From the NCBI GenBank assembly GCA_030726725.1, contig JANRDC010000027.1, forward strand, positions 1-46,500: a DNA stretch of 46,500 nucleotides. The letters run 5' to 3'. The notes under the pieces were generated by a model. That model did no database searches. It was not told the DNA's origin and saw nothing but the letters and a program-made list of their open reading frames with translations. Source of the stretch: Flavobacteriaceae bacterium (GTDB lineage: Bacteria; Bacteroidota; Bacteroidia; Flavobacteriales; Flavobacteriaceae). Of the stretch, positions 15,662 to 25,044 are shown piece by piece. Position numbers and translations under genes: made by a program. Every line of letters begins with the position of its first letter. Position 1 is the stretch's first letter.

Positions 15662-16456
15662 TTAGTCGTGGGAGATTTCCACGACATAGCCTTCATGGGC
15701 GCGCACATTAAAGACCCCTTGGTGGTCAAAGATGAGGTATTGGCCTTTGATGCCTTGCAGGACTCCAGACCAGTTCGGTGTCTTTTGGAGTGAAATGGAC
15801 TGCACTTTATGCGGGTATTGCATGACTGGATACTCCAGGGATTCCGCCTGTTGATCGGTCAAGACATAGGGCAAGACCTCCTGAGGCAAATGCTGGATCA
15901 ACTGTTCTTTCTCCGCCCTGAGGTCCAGAGGCGCTGACTGCTGCACCAGCATTTGACGCCAATTGGTTTTGTCGGACACATAGGCTTTAAGCGCCACTTC
16001 GGCCACCCCCGCCAAGTATCTGTTGGGCGTTTCTATGATGGCTAGGGCTTGATCCGCTCCTTGGTCAATCCACCGCGTAGGCAGTTGAGATTTACGCGTC
16101 ACCCCTACTTTGAGGTGGCTGGAAACAGCGAGGTACACTATGTGGGGCTGCAGCTGAACTTTTTGTTCGTAGGCCAGATCCCGGTCTTCAATCCCCAAAT
16201 GCGCTTGGCTTAGCTCTGGATGCATGACCCAAGCACCAGCCGCGGGTTGTTCAAAAAAACACTTTTTGCAGAATCCCTGTCTGAAAATTTCTTGTGCCCC
16301 ACCACACCCCAAACACTGGTAACCCAAATGTTGGATGTTGAGTTTTTGGCCAAGCCATTGATTCATCGAAACCACATCGCTTCCGAGTACGAGATAGTAG
16401 TCGATGGGGTTGTTCAGTTCAGCTGGCATTTTTTGCAAGACTCCGCGGTGTGTCAT
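15662..16456 (-). CDS. DUF2797 zinc-ribbon protein
   Basis: A 264-residue protein recognised as DUF2797, with no established function. Near the N-terminus is a four-cysteine zinc-ribbon pattern (CLGCGG, about 15 residues, CKKC). The middle holds the family core, HLKVGVTRKSQLPTRWIDQGA, followed by GVAEVALKAYV. The order Y-L-A, K-V-G-V-T-R, R-W and a later Glu resembles a GIY-YIG nuclease core; that resemblance is my inference. It has no signal peptide, so it is cytoplasmic. An alternative start is the ATG at 16429. It is divergent from the GH3 gene and convergent with sppA. Confidence 0.8.
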   Translation of the reverse strand: MTHRGVLQKMPAELNNPIDYYLVLGSDVVSMNQWLGQKLNIQHLGYQCLGCGGAQEIFRQGFCKKCFFEQPAAGAWVMHPELSQAHLGIEDRDLAYEQKVQLQPHIVYLAVSSHLKVGVTRKSQLPTRWIDQGADQALAIIETPNRYLAGVAEVALKAYVSDKTNWRQMLVQQSAPLDLRAEKEQLIQHLPQEVLPYVLTDQQAESLEYPVMQYPHKVQSISLQKTPNWSGVLQGIKGQYLIFDHQGVFNVRAHEGYVVEISHD

Positions 16457-16531
16457 GATGGTGTAGATCTCTTTTTTTGACGTAATTTTAGGGGGACCTA
16501 AGGGATAGGTTCAAGTCATAAAGATACGCAA

Positions 16532-18043
16532 ATGCCCGCTGCTCTGCTCCATTCGTTTGCCTCTTGGTTGCTCAAAAAACGCATCCACCAGATCGAACTC
16601 TTTCAAAAGTATCCCAACGAGGTACAACAGGAAGTGTTGATGGAGCTCGTTTTATATGCCAAGGACACCCAAGTGGGGCGCTCCTATGGGTTTGACGAAA
16701 TCAGGAGCTACGCCGCATTTGCCGAGCGCGTTCCACTGACTACTTATGAAGCCATTGCCCAGGATATTGATCTGTGTCGCCGGGGCACCCAGGAGTTGTT
16801 TTGGCCTACACCGATTAAGTGGTTTGCCAAAAGCAGCGGTACCACCGATGCGCGCAGCAAGTTCATCCCTGTGAGCGCGGAGTCCCTTGAGGATGGACAC
16901 TACAAGTCCGGCAAGGACCTATTATGCCTCTATTTAAACAACAACCCCGATTCTCAGCTGTTCCAGGGCAAATCCCTCCGTTTGGGTGGATCCAAGTCCC
17001 TGTATGAGGAAAATGGCAGTGTATTTGGCGATTTGTCCGCCATCCTAATCGACAATGCCCCTTTTTGGGCAGAGATGAGCAGTACACCGAGCAGTAAAAC
17101 CTCCCTGATGGGAGATTGGGACCAAAAACTTCCCGCCATAGTCGCTGAGGTTCAACTGGAAAACGTCACCAGTATCGCGGGTGTGCCTTCTTGGATGTTG
17201 GTGTTGTTACAAGAGTTATTGGCCGCCACAGGCGACCCTGATCTGAGTAGGCTATGGCCCCAACTCGAGGTATATTTTCACGGTGGGGTGAGTTTTATTC
17301 CCTACAAAGCGCAATACCAGCGGATTCTGACCCAACCGCAGATGAAGTATTACGAAATTTACAACGCCTCTGAAGGCTTTTTTGCGATACAAGACAGAAA
17401 CGATAGTCCAGACCTGTTGCTGATGCTGGATTACGGAATATTTTACGAGTTTATCCCGTTGGACGTATGGGGTACAGATCGCCAAAGGGTACTGCCTTTG
17501 AGTCAAGTGGTCATAGGCGTGACCTATGCCCTGGTAATCACCACCAACGCAGGCTTGTGGCGCTATCAAATCGGAGATACTGTGCGTTTTACTTCACTGC
17601 TGCCCTACAGGATCAGGGTGGTAGGGCGCACCAAGCACCACCTCAATGCATTTGGAGAAGAGTTGATGATTGAAAATGCAGAGCGAGCCCTGGCTGAAGC
17701 TTGTGCCCAAACAGGGGCCCAAGTAGTTGACTATACAGCTGCACCGATATTTATGGAGGGCAAACACAAAGGGGCGCATGAGTGGTTGATCGAGTTTAAT
17801 GAACCCTTGGCAGATCAAGGATTGTTTGCCCAGCTTTTTGATCAGGCCCTTCAAGAGCAAAATTCAGATTACGAGGCGAAACGCCGCAACAACATGACTT
17901 TAAATCCTCCGGTGATTCACGCTGTTCGGCCAGGACTATTTAGGGATTGGTTAGCGGCACAAGGGAAGTTAGGCGGGCAACACAAGGTGCCTCGTCTGTC
18001 CAATGAGCGCAAGTTTGTAGAGGAGCTTAAGAAGCTGCTTTAA
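16532..18043 (+). CDS. GH3-family adenylate-forming enzyme
   Basis: A 503-residue member of the GH3 family, named for plant auxin-responsive enzymes that adenylate a carboxylate and join it to an amino acid. The ATP-binding motif is [16 protein letters not shown] (about 100-115). The second conserved block, [12 protein letters not shown], includes the acyl-binding glutamate. The third, [22 protein letters not shown], contains the adenylate Asp, and a C-terminal lid domain follows. The length matches bacterial members. Bacteroidota copies are widespread but their acid and amine substrates are unknown. Its last 17 bases overlap the 3' end of clpX on the other strand. Confidence 0.88.
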   Translation: MPAALLHSFASWLLKKRIHQIELFQKYPNEVQQEVLMELVLYAKDTQVGRSYGFDEIRSYAAFAERVPLTTYEAIAQDIDLCRRGTQELFWPTPIKWFAKSSGTTDARSKFIPVSAESLEDGHYKSGKDLLCLYLNNNPDSQLFQGKSLRLGGSKSLYEENGSVFGDLSAILIDNAPFWAEMSSTPSSKTSLMGDWDQKLPAIVAEVQLENVTSIAGVPSWMLVLLQELLAATGDPDLSRLWPQLEVYFHGGVSFIPYKAQYQRILTQPQMKYYEIYNASEGFFAIQDRNDSPDLLLMLDYGIFYEFIPLDVWGTDRQRVLPLSQVVIGVTYALVITTNAGLWRYQIGDTVRFTSLLPYRIRVVGRTKHHLNAFGEELMIENAERALAEACAQTGAQVVDYTAAPIFMEGKHKGAHEWLIEFNEPLADQGLFAQLFDQALQEQNSDYEAKRRNNMTLNPPVIHAVRPGLFRDWLAAQGKLGGQHKVPRLSNERKFVEELKKLL

Positions 18044-19262
18044 GCTGGTCGAGCAGTATGCCAGACAACTGCTTGGCTGCGTATGATTTATCTACGTGCA
18101 ATTCCTTTTGATCAGTGCTCGGCATTTCGAACATGGCGTCGGTGAAGATACTTTCGCAAAGCGAACGCAATCCACGGGCCCCCAACTGGTATTCCAAGGC
18201 TTTATCTACCATAAAATCCAAAGCTTCTTCAGCGACGGTTAACGCAATGCCATCCATCTCAAATAGTTTTTGGTACTGTTTGATAATGGCGTTCTTGGGT
18301 TCAGTTAAAATTGAGCGCAAAGTGGCTTTGTCCAAGGGATCCATATGGGTCAAGACAGGTAGTCGGCCAATAATTTCGGGTATCAACCCAAAATCTTTTA
18401 GGTCTTTGGGTAAGACATATTGCAACAAGTTCTGTTGGTCTATTTGGGCTTCTTGTTTTGAAGCGCTATAGCCCACGGCCTGCATATTTAACCTTTGAGC
18501 AATTTTTTTCTCGATGCCGTCAAAGGCACCACCTGCAATAAACAAGATATTTTCGGTGTTGACTTCAATAAATTTCTGATCCGGGTGTTTGCGTCCTCCT
18601 TTGGGGGGAACGTTGACTTTGGTGCCTTCTAAAAGTTTGAGCAACCCCTGTTGTACCCCTTCTCCGGAGACATCTCGTGTGATGGATGGATTGTCGCTTT
18701 TACGCGCGATTTTATCGATTTCGTCGATAAATACGATTCCGCGTTCCGCATTTTCTAAGTCGTAATCCGCAGCTTGCAACAATCGGGTAAGGATGCTCTC
18801 CACATCTTCCCCCACATAGCCTGCCTCTGTAAGTACGGTGGCATCCACAATGGCCAACGGCACTTGAAGCATACGCGCAATGGTTTTGGCCACCAGTGTT
18901 TTTCCTGTCCCGGTTTGACCGACCATGATGATGTTGCTCTTCTGAATTTCTACATCATCCCCTTTTTTTCTGGGTTGAAGCAGTCTTTTGTAGTGGTTGT
19001 ATACAGCTACAGACAACACCCGCTTGGTTTTGTTTTGACCGATGACGTATTGGTCTAAAAATTCTTTGATTTCTTGGGGCTTTTTGAGCTCCAAAGCACT
19101 GCCGGTTTTGGCCTGGCTATCTTGACCGATTTCCTCAGCTACAATACCGTGGGCTTGCTCGATACAGCGATCGCAAATATGCGCCTCTATACCGGCAATC
19201 AGCAACTGAGTTTCTGCTTTTTTACGTCCGCAGAAGGAGCAAAATAAAGGTTCTTTAGCCAT
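18027..19262 (-). CDS. clpX: ClpX, ATP-dependent unfoldase of the ClpXP protease
   Basis: A 411-residue AAA+ unfoldase that feeds proteins into ClpP. It begins with the zinc-binding domain (Cys8, Cys11, Cys30, Cys33), then Walker A GQTGTGKT (115-122), Walker [13 protein letters not shown], the sensor/pore-loop region and the C-terminal small domain. The ClpP-binding IGF-type loop is expected after the Walker B region but I did not locate an exact IGF. The ATG at 19262 overlaps the clpP stop by one base (TAATG), showing translational coupling. It is the last gene of tig-clpP-clpX. Confidence 0.97.
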   Translation of the reverse strand: MAKEPLFCSFCGRKKAETQLLIAGIEAHICDRCIEQAHGIVAEEIGQDSQAKTGSALELKKPQEIKEFLDQYVIGQNKTKRVLSVAVYNHYKRLLQPRKKGDDVEIQKSNIIMVGQTGTGKTLVAKTIARMLQVPLAIVDATVLTEAGYVGEDVESILTRLLQAADYDLENAERGIVFIDEIDKIARKSDNPSITRDVSGEGVQQGLLKLLEGTKVNVPPKGGRKHPDQKFIEVNTENILFIAGGAFDGIEKKIAQRLNMQAVGYSASKQEAQIDQQNLLQYVLPKDLKDFGLIPEIIGRLPVLTHMDPLDKATLRSILTEPKNAIIKQYQKLFEMDGIALTVAEEALDFMVDKALEYQLGARGLRSLCESIFTDAMFEMPSTDQKELHVDKSYAAKQLSGILLDQLKAAS

Positions 19263-19939
19263 TATTGTGTACGCGCCAAAATTTCGTCAATCATTCCGTA
19301 TTCTTTGGCCTCTGGCGCCCTCATCCAATAGTCGCGATCTGAGTCTTCGTAGACTTTTTCTACAGACTGTCCGCTGTGTTTGGCGATGATGTCGTATAAT
19401 TCATCCTTGATTTTAAGGACTTCTTTGGCTGCAATTTCAATGTCGCTTGCCTGACCGGAAGCACCTGAAAGCGGTTGGTGAATCATCACCCTGGAATGGG
19501 TCAATCCTGATCGTTTCCCCGGAGCCCCAGCGCACAGCAGCACAGCGGCCATAGAAGCGGCCATTCCGGTGCATATTGTAGCTACATCAGGCTTGATAAA
19601 TTGCATGGTGTCGTAAATACCCAATCCTGCATACACGCTTCCTCCTGGCGAATTGATGTAGATCTGAATGTCTTTGTGCGCATCAGCGCTCTCTAAAAAC
19701 AACAACTGAGCCTGAACGATATTGGCGATGTGGTCGTTGATTCCTGTGCCCAAAAAGATGATGCGGTCCATCATCAATCTAGAAAACACATCCATCGCAA
19801 TCGCGTTGAGGTGTCTTTCTTCAATGATGTTTGGCGTCATCGCCTGTGGGTACATATGGCTGATGATTTGGTCGTAATAAGTGCTTGAAATCCCTTGGTC
19901 TTTCAAGGCAAAATTTTTGAATTCCTGAGCGTAGTTCAT
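19262..19939 (-). CDS. clpP: ClpP, proteolytic subunit of ClpXP
   Basis: A 225-residue self-compartmentalised serine protease. The catalytic triad is visible as Ser129 (GMAASMAAV), His154 (VMIHQPL) and Asp199 (YEDSDRD). The start is the ATG at 19939 (MNYAQEF), 73 bases downstream of the trigger factor stop; the open frame reaches 20002, but the extra residues do not match the family. It lies between tig and clpX in the usual order. No other clpP is in the window. Confidence 0.97.
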   Translation of the reverse strand: MNYAQEFKNFALKDQGISSTYYDQIISHMYPQAMTPNIIEERHLNAIAMDVFSRLMMDRIIFLGTGINDHIANIVQAQLLFLESADAHKDIQIYINSPGGSVYAGLGIYDTMQFIKPDVATICTGMAASMAAVLLCAGAPGKRSGLTHSRVMIHQPLSGASGQASDIEIAAKEVLKIKDELYDIIAKHSGQSVEKVYEDSDRDYWMRAPEAKEYGMIDEILARTQ

Positions 19940-20012
19940 GGTTGTGGGCTTAGAAAAAAAAGGTGCCAAGACCCTGGGGACTTGACACCGTAAAGATAAC
20001 ACAATTATCCCG

Positions 20013-21335
20013 TTAGGCGCTATATGCCTCGGCGATGAATTTGTCGTACGTCACTTCTTTGGCTTTTAAGTGGCAAGCTTCCTTAAATAGCGCGACTAAT
20101 TTCTCAGACATCAGCTGGTCAGATAGACGTTTTACCTCATCTTGATTGCTCAAAATTCGGGCAGCAATACTTTCTAATTCTTCGTCTTTGGGGTTCATCT
20201 GTCCGTATTGCGCCATTTGTTGGGCGATATACTTCTTGGCAAAGTCTTTCAATTCTTCAAACTTTACTTGAAGGTTGTTTTGCTCGATAATTTTCCCCTC
20301 AATCAATTGAAAGCGAAGCGCTTTTTCAGACTGTGCGTAGGCTTCAGCAGCTTCTTGCTCGTTCATCGGTTTTTCACCACTAGTCATCAACCATTTGGTC
20401 AAAAACGCTGCAGGAAGATTAAATGAGGTAGCGTCCAACAGGGCATCAGTGACATCTTGATACAGTTTTTGGTCTGCTTGTTGGTTAAATTGCTCTTCAG
20501 CTTCAGCTTTGATTTTTTCGCGCAATGCTTTTTCAGAGTCCACTACTCCAGGTCCGTACAACTTGTCGAATAATTCCTGGTCTAAAGCAGCAGGAGTGCG
20601 CTCTTCAATGGAAATAACTTCGAAAGAAATAGCGGCGTCTAAGTCTTTAACTTCTTCAGATTTTTTGCCAAATGCACGCGCATAGACAAAGTCTTCTTCA
20701 AATAATCCTTTGGTTTCAAAGGTTAAGACATCACCTACTTTAGCTCCTAAAAAGGCAGTTTGGGCTTTTTTGGACTTAAGTTGGTCAAACAATAGGGTAG
20801 TTTGGTTGTTGATCTCAGCGGATTCCAAAGTAAACGTTCCTTTGATCTCAGCAGTTTTACTGGATTGCTCCACTGCAGCAACTGTACCGAACTGTTTTTG
20901 AATGCGGTCGATTTGATCGTCCAGCATTTTTTTGTCGGCGACGATTTGGTAATGAGTGATCGCCTTTTTTGTTTTGAGGTCAAGGTTGAATTCAGGAGAT
21001 AAACCCACTTCAAAATCAAAAGACAGCTGTTCAGCCTGCCAGTCTATAGGCTTATCCACAGGTAGTGGATTGCCCAATAGCGCGAGTTTTTCTTCTTGTA
21101 GGTAGCGGCCCATTTCTTGCTGAAGGAGTTTGTTTACTTCTTCAACCAGAACAGCCATACCGTATTGTTTTTTGACCAATCCCATAGGGACTTGGCCTTT
21201 TCTGAATCCTGGGATGTTGGCCTTTTTTCGGTAGTTGGTCAATACTTCATCTACTTTGGGTTGGAAGTCTCCGCGGTCCAAAGTGAGGGTCAAAACGGCG
21301 TTTAAGTCGTCTTTTTGGGTTTTTACAACCTTCAT
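20013..21335 (-). CDS. tig: trigger factor, ribosome-associated chaperone
   Basis: A 440-residue chaperone that binds nascent chains at the ribosome exit. The N-terminal ribosome-binding domain carries IPGFRKGQVP, the equivalent of the GFRxGxxP loop that docks on protein L23. The middle PPIase-like region is divergent, as usual in Bacteroidota, and the C-terminal arms are helix-rich (EAEEQFNQQADQK). It is first in tig-clpP-clpX and has its own promoter on the minus strand (21367-21398). Confidence 0.95.
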   Translation of the reverse strand: MKVVKTQKDDLNAVLTLTLDRGDFQPKVDEVLTNYRKKANIPGFRKGQVPMGLVKKQYGMAVLVEEVNKLLQQEMGRYLQEEKLALLGNPLPVDKPIDWQAEQLSFDFEVGLSPEFNLDLKTKKAITHYQIVADKKMLDDQIDRIQKQFGTVAAVEQSSKTAEIKGTFTLESAEINNQTTLLFDQLKSKKAQTAFLGAKVGDVLTFETKGLFEEDFVYARAFGKKSEEVKDLDAAISFEVISIEERTPAALDQELFDKLYGPGVVDSEKALREKIKAEAEEQFNQQADQKLYQDVTDALLDATSFNLPAAFLTKWLMTSGEKPMNEQEAAEAYAQSEKALRFQLIEGKIIEQNNLQVKFEELKDFAKKYIAQQMAQYGQMNPKDEELESIAARILSNQDEVKRLSDQLMSEKLVALFKEACHLKAKEVTYDKFIAEAYSA

Positions 21336-21366
21336 AGTTCCTGAGTTATAGGGGTAAATTGGGGGG

Positions 21367-21398
21367 CAAAATTAAGGTATTTTACACATCCAACCAAC
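21367..21398 (-). promoter_or_regulatory. promoter of tig-clpP-clpX
   Basis: On the minus strand TAATTTTG (21367-21374) is an exact TAnnTTTG box. GTTG at 21395-21398 is a one-mismatch -33 element with a 20-base spacer. Transcription would start about 25 bases before the tig ATG. Confidence 0.55.
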
Positions 21399-21412
21399 TA
21401 AAGCACAGACAT

Positions 21413-21445
21413 AAAAAAAGGGCGGCCCATCGGGCCGCCCTTTTT
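21413..21445 (-). terminator. terminator of the GDSL lipoprotein gene
   Basis: A perfect 9-bp GC-rich stem (GGGCGGCCC 21420-21428, loop ATC, GGGCCGCCC 21432-21440) with T runs on both sides. On the minus strand it ends the gene stopping at 21464. A second small hairpin (CGCGTC / GACGCG, 21448-21462) sits between it and the stop codon. Confidence 0.9.
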
Positions 21446-21463
21446 GGCGCGTCAAAGACGCGA

Positions 21464-22957
21464 CTAGTTTACGTAAAGACCTTTGTAATCCAATGGATTT
21501 ACAGCGGGAAGGTTTGATTTGTAGGTGCTGTTGATCGCATTGATAAACAAATTTGAAATCAGCGCATATCCACGTGGAGTTGGGTGAACACCGTCTAGTG
21601 AAAATCCACCACCTGATCCGTATTTTGCTGTGATTTTGCTTCCGTCGGCTAGGGTTACTCCATTGGCGATTAGTCCGTTAAAGAATCCATAGGTGTCTAC
21701 CAAGGGTAGACCATAGGCTTGAGCTACTTGAGCAATACCTGCGTTTATGGCCTGAGTTGCAGTAGAAATTTCCGCCTGTTCTTGAGGGGTCAAAACCCAT
21801 TTGTCTTCCAAGGGCACAGAGACACCATTGATCAATGAAGGATTGTTGTTCACCAATGTGCCAATCACACTTTGGGCGGGTAAAACCACTTTATCAGCAG
21901 CGGTTGCTTGTCTCATCTTGGTCAATGCTGGGTTGAATCCGCTTAAGTCAGTCAAGGATTCATCCAAAATCACCACAGCATTTCCAGCACCGGCTGCAAA
22001 GGTAATCGTGCGTTTTGTTTTTTCAGCATCAGAGATAATGCCCAATGAAGCCAATTGAGCGATACCTGCGTTGTAAGCCCCGTAAGCGGCAGCTGAATTC
22101 AACATAGTAGCCGTGGCAGCATCAAGAGGAATTGGGTTGTGGGGTACGGTAGTGAAATAAGGTGCGCCTAAAACGTTGGGCACGTTGGCAATAGCTCCTT
22201 TGGCACCTCCTTGTGTCAGGGTTTGTACGATGGCCTGAATGGAACCAACCACTACGTTGGGGTCTGAAATATCAGATCCGCCATAGGTGGCTGGGTTGAG
22301 GTTACCCGTTTGGTTTACCCCAGCTCCACCTGCAGTAGCGTATCCCAATACATCGTTATTTCCGATCATTAAGGTAAAGAAGGTCGGTTGTTGCGCCATG
22401 GCATCAGCGAGTACAGTGGTCGAAGCGCTTGAGGCAAAACGAGCAAAATAAGGATTGGCTAATCCCAGGGCAACACCGGCTACGTTTCCGTATCCCGGAG
22501 CGAGTAGGTGATAACTTTTAGCGCCTGGAACCCCCATATTGTTAAAAGATCCATTGATTTTATTGCCGATTTCAGTCGCTGGTGGTCCGAAAACAGTTTT
22601 TGGTGCTGGTGACCCAGAAGAGAAATCTAGGTACATGCGGTTGCCTAAAATTTGTTGCCCACCCAAGGTAGCTCCACCTAAGTTATCTGCCATTAATGGA
22701 ATATCAAAGGCGCCGCCACCAGCTAAAGCCATACGGCCCGCGAGTTGATTGGGGAATGAAGCGAGTTGCCCGTCGGCAAATAAAGCACCGTCAGAGTAGC
22801 CTGCTGTCAGTGAATTTCCCAAGGCTACATAAGTGGAAAAGTTAGCTGTTCCTGAGGTGTATACAATAGGTTCTGGTTCTGGAGTTACTGTAACAGCGTC
22901 TTCAGAACAGCTGTACAAAAAAAGCACACCAGAGAGTAAAGCAAAATATTTTTTCAT
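21464..22957 (-). CDS. SGNH/GDSL-family lipoprotein, putative esterase
   Basis: A 497-residue lipoprotein (lipobox LYSC, Cys17) of the SGNH hydrolase family, whose members cleave esters of lipids, glycans or acetylated sugars. Block I is ALGNSLTAGYSDG (nucleophile Ser49). The block III Asn is in MIGNNDVLG, and the final DGVHPTPRG supplies the catalytic Asp and His. The size is large because of Gly/Ala-rich insertions between blocks. It should face the periplasm or the cell surface. It is monocistronic with its own GC-rich terminator; the minus-strand leader contains a small hairpin (TTGAC/GTCAA near 22982-22995). Substrate unknown. Confidence 0.87.
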   Translation of the reverse strand: MKKYFALLSGVLFLYSCSEDAVTVTPEPEPIVYTSGTANFSTYVALGNSLTAGYSDGALFADGQLASFPNQLAGRMALAGGGAFDIPLMADNLGGATLGGQQILGNRMYLDFSSGSPAPKTVFGPPATEIGNKINGSFNNMGVPGAKSYHLLAPGYGNVAGVALGLANPYFARFASSASTTVLADAMAQQPTFFTLMIGNNDVLGYATAGGAGVNQTGNLNPATYGGSDISDPNVVVGSIQAIVQTLTQGGAKGAIANVPNVLGAPYFTTVPHNPIPLDAATATMLNSAAAYGAYNAGIAQLASLGIISDAEKTKRTITFAAGAGNAVVILDESLTDLSGFNPALTKMRQATAADKVVLPAQSVIGTLVNNNPSLINGVSVPLEDKWVLTPQEQAEISTATQAINAGIAQVAQAYGLPLVDTYGFFNGLIANGVTLADGSKITAKYGSGGGFSLDGVHPTPRGYALISNLFINAINSTYKSNLPAVNPLDYKGLYVN

Positions 22958-23053
22958 GGTTGTCAGGTTGATTTAGTTTTGGTTGACGGCTGTCAATTCT
23001 TATAAAATTAATCAAAATTTAATACAGCGCAAGATAATGATATAAAATCACTG

Positions 23054-23824
23054 CTATTGCGCTAAAAAGGCGAGGCTTTTTTGCAAAAATTCTTGGGGGT
23101 TCTCCGCGTGTAGCCAATGGCCTGCACCGGAGATGTCAGCGATCTCGGCCTGAGGGAAGTGGGCCGTGATCTGAGCCCGGTCCGTATCCAAAATGTAGGT
23201 GGATTTTGATCCCCGCAAAAACAGCGTGGGACCTGGGTAAGTCATCTGTGGTTCCAATGGAGCTCCTATGTTTTCCATACTTTGATAAAGCACGGGAAGA
23301 TTGAGTTTCCAGCCCAAGGTTTGGTCGGGCTTGCGTGCTAAATTCTTCAACAAAAATTGGACAATTCCCGGGGCCAATCCTCTTTTTTCCATGCTTTGCG
23401 CCGCTTCTTGTCTGGAGGCGGGTGGTGTGGAGGCGAGGGCGATCATGGCTTCCATAATCTGCTGGTGGTGGGGTGGGTAAGCCTTGGGTCCAATGTCAGC
23501 CACCAGCAGTCGTTCAATACGATCTGGTCGAGCACAGGCTGCCCTCATCGCCGTTTTTCCCCCCATGGAGTGTCCGATAATTTTTGTCGATGGGATACCC
23601 CAGTGATCCAAGTACCTCCAAAGGTCATCTACCAGTACCTGGTAGTTAAATTCCGGGTGGTGAAAACTTTTTCCATGGTTTCGCTGATCGACTAAATGCA
23701 CCCGATAACCTGCGGATTCATAAGCGTTGCCCAATGTTTTCCAGTTGTCGGCCATCCCCATAAACCCGTGCAAAATCACCAGGTCGGGGCCACTTCCTTG
23801 GATGTAGCTGTGGAGGACTTCCAT
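23054..23824 (-). CDS. alpha/beta-fold hydrolase (YbfF/BioH-like)
   Basis: A 256-residue alpha/beta hydrolase resembling the esterase YbfF. It has the oxyanion-hole motif LHGFMG, the nucleophile elbow GHSMGG (Ser86) and the C-terminal GAGHWLHAE catalytic His. There is no signal peptide. Its ATG overlaps the pdxJ stop by one base (TAATG), so it is translated with pdxJ. This pairing is common in flavobacteria as I recall, but the substrate is not known. Confidence 0.87.
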   Translation of the reverse strand: MEVLHSYIQGSGPDLVILHGFMGMADNWKTLGNAYESAGYRVHLVDQRNHGKSFHHPEFNYQVLVDDLWRYLDHWGIPSTKIIGHSMGGKTAMRAACARPDRIERLLVADIGPKAYPPHHQQIMEAMIALASTPPASRQEAAQSMEKRGLAPGIVQFLLKNLARKPDQTLGWKLNLPVLYQSMENIGAPLEPQMTYPGPTLFLRGSKSTYILDTDRAQITAHFPQAEIADISGAGHWLHAENPQEFLQKSLAFLAQ

Positions 23825-24540
23825 TAGGACAAGGCGGCTAAGTATTTTTTTACTGTGGCTTCCAGGCCGAGATACAACGCTTCAGCGATCAGCGCGTGAC
23901 CGATAGACACTTCATCCAGGTGTGGCATTTGCTGCTTAAAATAGGCGATGTTTTCCAAGCTGAGGTCGTGCCCAGCATTGACGCCCAACCCCAGTTCATG
24001 GGCTCTTTGAGCAGCTGCGATGTAGGGAGCAATGGCAGTTTCACGCTCCCCTTGGGCGTATTTATGGGCAAAGCTTTCCGTGTACAATTCAATTCTGTCC
24101 GCTCCAGTTTTTTGTGCAGCTTCAATTTGTTCCAGTACTGGATCTATAAAAATGGAGGTGCGAATACCTGCAGCTTTAAACACCGCGATGTGTTCCTTGA
24201 GTTCTGAACCGTAGGTGATGGCATCCCATCCAGCATTGGACGTAAGCGCTTCATCGGCATCGGGAACCAGCGTGACTTGAGCTGGATTTGCCTCCAATAC
24301 CAGAGCGATAAACGAGGGGATAGGTTTGCCCTCAATGTTAAATTCTGTGGACACGATGGGGGCCAATGCCCGCGTATCGCTATAGCGTATATGTCGTTCA
24401 TCAGGCCTTGGATGTACGGTGATCCCTTGGGCTCCAAATGACTCAATGGCGCGAGCAGCCGCTAACACATCGGGCACATTTCCACCTCGGGCATTGCGCA
24501 GTGTCGCTATTTTGTTGATGTTTACGCTTAATTTGGTCAT
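23824..24540 (-). CDS. pdxJ: pyridoxine 5'-phosphate synthase
   Basis: A 238-residue TIM-barrel enzyme that condenses 1-deoxyxylulose 5-phosphate with 3-amino-2-oxopropyl phosphate to make pyridoxine 5'-phosphate, the last ring-forming step of vitamin B6 synthesis. Family blocks are [29 protein letters not shown] (active-site His and Arg) and [11 protein letters not shown]. The length fits the family. The start is the ATG at 24540; the open frame reaches 24564 but the -7 box lies at 24562-24569. It is coupled to the downstream hydrolase. Confidence 0.96.
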   Translation of the reverse strand: MTKLSVNINKIATLRNARGGNVPDVLAAARAIESFGAQGITVHPRPDERHIRYSDTRALAPIVSTEFNIEGKPIPSFIALVLEANPAQVTLVPDADEALTSNAGWDAITYGSELKEHIAVFKAAGIRTSIFIDPVLEQIEAAQKTGADRIELYTESFAHKYAQGERETAIAPYIAAAQRAHELGLGVNAGHDLSLENIAYFKQQMPHLDEVSIGHALIAEALYLGLEATVKKYLAALS

Positions 24541-24561
24541 ATTTCCACAGGTTTGAGGATG

Positions 24562-24569
24562 CAAAAATA
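24562..24569 (-). promoter_or_regulatory. -7 box of pdxJ
   Basis: On the minus strand TATTTTTG fits TAnnTTTG, 21 bases before the pdxJ ATG. A one-mismatch -33 (TTAG, 24588-24591) lies 18 bases further upstream. Confidence 0.5.
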
Positions 24570-24630
24570 CAAAATCATCCCCCCAGGCTAAGGATTAAAT
24601 GAGTAATTTGCACGCCTATTGCTAGCCGAG

Positions 24631-25044
24631 ATGAAAGGAGAATTAGAATCTTTAACTGATGCTTTGTGGGCAGAAGACTTTCCAGCGCTCAAAGATTATT
24701 TACCCACTTGGCAGAAAGCTCACCCAGAGGCTGATGCCTACGCCTGGGCTGAGGCCCTCAATGCTCCGGGCGCGCTGATCGGCGTTCGTTTTGGACTTAG
24801 CCACCTCTCCCTTTCAGACCTGATACATCTCTTGGATCAGTCTGCGGTTACCCTGGTATACCTATATAAGGTAACACTGGATGAAGGTGTCATGTACAGC
24901 CTTTTGGTTCAAGGGGATATGCCCCCGGTTTTTGAATTGATGTACCGCAAAGGATACGATTTGGTATTTGCCGATGGCTGGACACCCCGGGATAGCGGAG
25001 CTCAAGACCACGCGGAATATTTGCAAAAGTATTTGGGAATCTGA
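24631..25044 (+). CDS. short relative of the CBS-domain protein usually found before nadK
   Basis: A 137-residue cytoplasmic protein with no clear domain. The C-terminal half (about 55-137: SLSDLIHLLDQ, MYRKGYDLVF, and the end HAEYLQKYLGI) resembles by memory the tail of a roughly 220-residue CBS-pair protein that occupies this place before nadK in many flavobacteria, including its ending like LDKYLN. The N-terminal half, where the CBS pair should be, is short and unlike CBS. An in-frame TAA at 24604-24606 rules out a longer start, and pdxJ lies just upstream, so it is truly short. The start is ATG 24631 (TTG 24619 is possible). The TGA overlaps the nadK ATG. Confidence 0.72.
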   Translation: MKGELESLTDALWAEDFPALKDYLPTWQKAHPEADAYAWAEALNAPGALIGVRFGLSHLSLSDLIHLLDQSAVTLVYLYKVTLDEGVMYSLLVQGDMPPVFELMYRKGYDLVFADGWTPRDSGAQDHAEYLQKYLGI

